64,000 nucleotides of DNA from Sipunculus nudus (taxonomy: Eukaryota; Annelida; Sipuncula; Golfingiida; Sipunculidae), in the NCBI GenBank assembly GCA_026874595.1, contig CM049309.1, positions 68,304,926-68,368,925 of the forward strand, read 5' to 3'. Below the pieces are notes generated by a model, which ran no database searches, was not told where the DNA came from, and was given only the letters and a program-made list of their open reading frames with translations. This document shows, piece after piece, positions 61,179-64,000 of the stretch. Made by a program: the position numbers and the translations under genes. The number at the start of each line of letters is the position of its first letter. Position 1 is the first letter of the stretch.

Positions 61179-63624
61179 ATTATTATTATTATTATTTCCA
61201 GTGAGGATTATTTTAACGTGGTATGATATAAATTCTATATATGTGTAATATAATGGAAAAAAAAATAAAATAAGAAAAACTGAATGTAATATCCTATATA
61301 AAAAGTTATAATAAAAAGATATATGACTGATTTGCACGAAAGTACGAAACCATAACTTTAAACACAACCGTTAATTAAAACCGAGGCTGATGAAAGAACA
61401 GTAATTATAGTTAGAGCAGAATCTCAGTTATCAACATAATATGATGGACCCAGAATTCATTAGGATATTTATATTTGTTACTTCGGATATAAAGTGGTAC
61501 AGGAGTATATTTAATGCACTCTGAAAATATATAAAACCGTTATCTCTCTGATCAAGAGCTATTGAATATAACCATATTTGCAGCAAATAGTGCACTATCA
61601 TTCTACATGAGGAGATATATCATAGCTTCATTTATACCTTGCTATTTTTTTAATGAACCTATACAAATATTTGTATACTGCGTCGACTTAAAGGGGGCAT
61701 TTTCTTCTATAATGTTAGGGCATTTTTTTGGATGGGGGGGGGGGGTATTAGGCAAAATGAGAACGGTATGGTGTCCGTTAACTGACCATATTCTCGTCCG
61801 TGGCAGGTGTCCCGGCTTCAATCAGGGCTTTGACAACCTCGGCATGTCCTCCAGCAGCGGCCAGGTGTAACGTGGTCGAATTGTTGGTCTGCAAACATTC
61901 TTATCCCTTTACTTTAAAAATTTCAATGATTCGATTTTAACTGTATATGTACCCTCTTAATAATGATTATGTCGACCATCAATTCACAAGCCGCATTTCA
62001 ATTATTGATAACTTTAAATTACACTGTGCAGACTTTGAGAAAATTGTATATGTTTGCATTATCATTATTTTCCTACGGTTTGCAGCGTTGCCAGGTACAA
62101 GCTATGTATGTATAGGCTTCCGTATATGTTCTCGACGTACACTCCATAGCCGTTCCCCCCTTATCGCTCAGTTGTAGACCCTGGGACGATGGCTTACAGT
62201 GATAGCTTGCATGCATCTAGTTTTATTATAATTTCTTTTCTTTCCAATCTCCTTACTAACATAATATCCATATAACAACACTTTATCGGACAAATACCAA
62301 ATTTTACTGGTCCGGCGTCCTTGTTCCCGGTCATTTCTATATCATATTTATTCATACCTGACTTGTTCGAACAGGAATATTTTCTTTAAAATTCGGTTGC
62401 AAATGAAATGTTTACGTATATATCAAGAGGGAAGACTGCGATCAAGAAACTATCCTGCATCTCCATCTATAGTATGAATGCATCTGGTCTGTTCTCGAGT
62501 TTTCTTGAACATTTTAAAAGATTTGGGAGGGCAGAGCAATAATATTATTAATAACTAGAAAAGCACTAAGAGAGCACAGACCTCCACTATAAGCAATTGT
62601 CAAAAATGCAGCATTTTTCCTTTAAAATTCCTGGATCTAGATGGTGATCCGGATCAAGCCTAAATATAATCAATTGTTCCTTGTATCATTACTGAACTGT
62701 CCTAAAATTCAAAATCAGGTAATAACTTTTGAGTGATGTTGCTAACCGACAAACCAACAAATCAACGCCGGCAAAAACATAACCTCCTTGACAGAGATAA
62801 TAATTACCCTGTTTCTGATTGTAGTCACAATGTTCTTGTTGAACTTCATCAGCTCCTTGAGCACTGCGACACTTCCTTTAGAGGCCGCGATATGGGCGCA
62901 TGTCATGCCGTTCTGAAATATGAAAACCCTCACCATGGTTGGATGACTCAGAAATAACAAATATGTTTTCATTAAATACATACCACTTAAGATTATTATA
63001 TATTTAAAAAAAAATTAAATGTGTTGGTAACCTCTAACTTCTGAAACATCAATATCTTTGTAATTGAAAGTTAATTTCAAAAATCATAAAAATTATTAGG
63101 AAATAATATTAAACTCAATACTTACCTCGTCCTACAGCGGCAGAAGGAAAATCAAATCGTTCTGTAATCGCATATTCATTATATTCAGTTAGAAAACAGT
63201 GCATCATTCGGTAAATTATCATGTTGTTAAATCAGTGTGTGATTTGTATAAATTTCTAAACATGTATGCAAAATGGAAAACAGTCGAGGTACCTGTAAAA
63301 TAGAATGTTCCTCTGCAAAAATAAACCTAAAGTAATTGATTACTCACAGGGTTCATACAGAATGTCGACAAAGATAAAGTAATATCAGAGCAAATCTATA
63401 GCGACATATTTCACATGAGGTTTACAGAATCATATATTTAAGGGTAGACATGAATGTCCAGTTAGACTAATATGTAATAATTATTCAGTACAGCTGCTTC
63501 TGAGTATTTTTATATTACTTACGGTATTCGCCATGGACACCAATTCGGGTCGATGTTTGAGGAATAGTTTGATGACGTCAGAGTGATCGTGTTCTGCTGC
63601 TAGATGAAGAGGAGTCTGACCGTG
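50920..63624 (-). CDS. nompC: TRPN/NOMPC mechanosensory channel, C-terminal part (N-terminus off window)
   Basis: TRPN channels are force-gated cation channels of mechanosensory cells. A long ankyrin-repeat spring is coupled to a six-helix pore. In the window, exons on the - strand encode about 926 residues: 354 residues of ankyrin repeats in eight exons, then one 1369-bp exon with the linker, membrane domain and TRP box, then two tail exons ending in TAA at 50920-50922. All junctions have GT/AG and compatible phases (0 between ankyrin exons, 1 in the tail). The TRP-box region (INLLIAMMSDTYQRIQAQSD, then EWKFGRAKLFRNM) is diagnostic of TRPN rather than TRPA or TRPV. Known family members are about 1600-1700 aa with about 29 ankyrin repeats, so roughly the first 700 residues must lie to the right of base 64000. 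Confidence 0.5.
51190..51810. repeat. Minisatellite, about 9 copies of a roughly 65-bp unit
   Basis: Copies share CATTCCATTCATT, GTTTGCGTTTTTGCG and GATAATATTAGTTTGGCT. It lies in the TRPN intron, 70 bp upstream (in transcription sense) of the terminal exon. Confidence 0.5.
51880..52200 (-). mobile_element. tRNA-derived SINE in the TRPN intron
   Basis: On the - strand the A-box region ACAGCTGAGCGGTAAAACG (52169-52186) and a perfect B box GGGTTCGATCC (52134-52144) form a tRNA-like head. A body containing GGGTTCTCCGGTTTCCTCC follows, a conserved-core-like word of some animal SINEs. The left end is approximate and no duplication was found. Confidence 0.5.
52504..52650 (-). CDS. nompC: TRPN C-terminal tail exon 1
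   Basis: This is a 147-bp exon, phase 1 to phase 1, with acceptor TTTTAG and donor GTAGGT. It encodes a hydrophilic tail with an acidic run (IIEEEEEL) and a Gly/Arg-rich part (GNWFRGRR). It is cytoplasmic, without membrane segments. Splice phase matches both neighbours. Confidence 0.5.
53240..54380. repeat. Tandem repeat, about 7 copies of a roughly 150-175-bp unit
   Basis: Units begin with GCAGAATATAGGTCA at about 53251, 53401, 53558, 53732, 53889 and 54045 and share GGAGATTTGCC, ACCTCCCTGGAT and GAAGATTCTAGG. Decay increases to the right. It is in the large TRPN intron. Confidence 0.5.
54742..54954. mobile_element. 213-bp MITE with 5-bp duplication GATTC
   Basis: The ends are CAGGGGCGGATCC and the complement of CAGAAGCGGATCC. 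The perfect duplication GATTC lies at 54737-54741 and 54955-54959. The interior is rich in G and C homopolymers. It sits in the TRPN intron 52651-56051 and is related to the copy at 58767-58934. Confidence 0.5.
56052..57420 (-). CDS. nompC: TRPN pore exon: linker helices, six membrane segments, TRP box
   Basis: This is a 1369-bp exon, phase 0 to phase 1, with acceptor AATTTCAG and donor GTAACT. It begins FILDLMAVGKLTNNRSIQEF, the pre-S1 linker. Hydrophobic segments include MILLFTIMLLVPPVWLLFSL (S1), YLVSHVYLIVLFYITVV (S2), WYEWLLLAWLSGLLVSEL (S3), IVIVLSAIALLVHVLAFAF (S4) and LLRFLVILLIFMVGFTLHLT (S5). The pore helix is around FVFLFFALFGL, and S6 is VFGVYLIITLIVLINLLIAM. The TRP helix with its conserved Trp (EWKFGRAKLFRNM) follows directly. 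No frame break is present, so the channel core appears intact. Confidence 0.5.
57900..58106 (-). CDS. nompC: TRPN ankyrin exon h (69 aa, last repeats)
   Basis: This is a 207-bp phase-0 exon with acceptor TTTTCAG and donor GTGAGT. It holds NGWTPMHFSAKAGHLEVVKM and GKTPICFAAAANHADVLSYL, then LKKEHSTEQLTEDKK leading into the linker. It ends the ankyrin domain. Confidence 0.5.
58506..58703 (-). CDS. nompC: TRPN ankyrin exon g (66 aa, two repeats)
   Basis: This is a 198-bp phase-0 exon, exactly two repeats long, with acceptor TTTTCAG and donor GTATGT. It contains GSIPLHLAAKSGHTAVVSLL and GRTCLHLAAANGHIDMVALF, the latter followed by LGQGADINCYDK. It is nearly ideal ankyrin consensus and probably the result of exon fusion, since several neighbouring exons hold one repeat each. 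Confidence 0.5.
58767..58934. mobile_element. Degenerate second copy of the GGATC MITE, 5-bp duplication AAAGT
   Basis: It starts CAGAGGAGGATCAAGGATTT and shares the words GGATTTAGGAAAAG, TCCAACC and GGACTAATGAAAAT with the element at 54742. The perfect duplication AAAGT is at 58762-58766 and 58935-58939. It lies in the TRPN intron just upstream of exon g. Confidence 0.5.
59771..59878 (-). CDS. nompC: TRPN ankyrin exon f (36 aa)
   Basis: This is a 108-bp phase-0 exon with acceptor ATTGCAG and donor GTCAGT. It encodes SGLTPLHLAAQSGHEGLVRL and then LLNSQGVQVDAPTAVH, one ankyrin repeat. Confidence 0.5.
60430..60570 (-). CDS. nompC: TRPN ankyrin exon e (47 aa)
   Basis: This is a 141-bp phase-0 exon. 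The acceptor (CTGTAAAAAG) has a weak pyrimidine tract; the donor is GTAATA. It encodes TGLTALHVASQFGQVDFVRE and then MLTKVPATLKSEAPQNGQIG plus FKEFLVE. A longer inter-repeat linker at this place is also a feature of TRPN proteins as I recall them. Confidence 0.5.
60995..61093 (-). CDS. nompC: TRPN ankyrin exon d (33 aa)
   Basis: This is a 99-bp phase-0 exon, acceptor CTTGTAG, donor GTACGC. It encodes EGMTCIHLAARHGHTQVLWA then LGEKVSWRIYSTK, one canonical-length ankyrin repeat. Confidence 0.5.
61143..61197. repeat. (ATT)n microsatellite
   Basis: About 18 ATT units with minor interruptions, in a TRPN intron just downstream of exon d. Confidence 0.5.
61787..61888 (-). CDS. nompC: TRPN ankyrin exon c (34 aa)
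   Basis: This is a 102-bp phase-0 exon with acceptor TTTGCAG and donor GTCAGT. It encodes TNNSTTLHLAAAGGHAEVVK, then ALIEAGTPATDENM, one ankyrin repeat. The G-homopolymer at about 61735-61745 lies just downstream in the intron. Confidence 0.5.
62808..62912 (-). CDS. nompC: TRPN ankyrin exon b (35 aa)
   Basis: This is a 105-bp phase-0 exon between acceptor ATTTCAG and donor GTAATT. It encodes NGMTCAHIAASKGSVAVLKE and then LMKFNKNIVTTIRNR, one ankyrin repeat with the TCAHIAA variant of TPLHLAA. Confidence 0.5.
63126..63131 (-). CDS. Candidate 6-nt microexon encoding Asp-Glu in TRPN
   Basis: On the - strand a pyrimidine-rich tract and acceptor CTGTAG are followed by the six bases GACGAG and a consensus donor GTAAGTATT. 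It is phase 0 on both sides and lies in the intron between the exons at 63523-63624 and 62808-62912. Inclusion inserts Asp-Glu just before the NGMTCAHIAA start of the next ankyrin repeat, where the ankyrin consensus favours D-x-x-G. Skipping also keeps the frame and gives a 34-residue repeat spacing. It may therefore be an alternative cassette or a chance match. Confidence 0.5.
63523..63624 (-). CDS. nompC: TRPN ankyrin exon a (34 aa)
   Basis: This is a 102-bp phase-0 exon with acceptor TTTACAG and donor GTAAGT. It encodes HGQTPLHLAAEHDHSDVIKL followed by FLKHRPELVSMANT, one ankyrin repeat. The upstream exon is not found in the remaining 376 bases. Confidence 0.5.
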
Positions 63625-64000
63625 CTGTAAATGGAGGGTATAAAACCTTACTTTTACACTTTTGACATGAGCGATTTCATGATTTCTTAGCACTCACAGG
63701 ACGCAGAAAAAATTAAAAACCCTGGAAAAGCTCCCAAAAGTACCCAATGAAAAACGCCTGGAAGGCAAACTAAATATACTTTGACCAAAGGTAGACCATA
63801 ATAATTGAGGAACACATATTTACTGATCAAAAGGACGCAATTAGATGAAGCAAAAGCTCGTCAGGAGTTTTATGTTGATAAACCAAGGATTAAACCACTA
63901 ACAGAGAGCAAAATAATACTTTATTTTTTATAAAATAACATAAATACAAATTAAAAACAGATTTATAATCCTTTTTTAAAGAATAACTGGCACTGCTTTT

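Overview
This window is AT-rich eukaryotic DNA with spliced genes, large introns and dense transposon debris. It comes from an invertebrate animal. A mollusc or related lophotrochozoan is my best guess, because a TRPN channel gene, an animal inositol hexakisphosphate kinase and Helitron-like repeats with central tandem arrays occur together. The species cannot be read from the sequence.

Two real genes are present and they converge. The first is on the + strand: five coding exons (14840-15014, 17851-18034, 18646-18821, 30415-30590, 40841-41473) encode a complete 447-residue inositol hexakisphosphate kinase (IP6K). All exon phases agree and the catalytic motifs are intact. The second is on the - strand, from the right edge to 50920: the C-terminal ~926 residues of a TRPN/NOMPC mechanosensory channel. 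It has eight ankyrin-repeat exons, one large exon with the transmembrane pore and TRP box, and two C-terminal tail exons. A 6-nt in-frame microexon at 63126-63131 is a candidate alternative exon. The N-terminal ankyrin repeats lie beyond base 64000. Two further small candidate exons (47250-47385 and 48051-48159, + strand) lie between the two genes and are not recognised.

The introns and flanks are mostly mobile DNA. IP6K intron 3 (11.6 kb) holds a full-length, recently inserted LTR retrotransposon (22138-28885, - strand). Its LTRs are nearly identical and it has a 5-bp target duplication. Its gene order is Gmr1-like: gag with a SCAN-like region, then protease, integrase and RNase H. The reverse-transcriptase catalytic core has been deleted and a frameshift splits the integrase zinc finger. 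Other elements with clear ends are a 2.06-kb non-autonomous hAT with a perfect 8-bp duplication (10178-12234), a probable second hAT-like element (33380-35482), a nested 266-bp MITE (15656-15921), two MITEs of one family with perfect 5-bp duplications in TRPN introns, a foldback MITE with TA duplication, and two tRNA-derived SINEs. A large Helitron-like family, with ends ATTGTATCC and TCTAGTT and internal arrays built around GGTGGCGCCACC, accounts for at least five intervals. Several minisatellites and many G/C homopolymers complete the picture.

The two genes share no evident pathway. IP6K makes inositol pyrophosphates, and TRPN forms a force-gated cation channel. Their adjacency appears incidental. 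I see no bacterial-type operon, CRISPR array, rRNA or intact tRNA gene.
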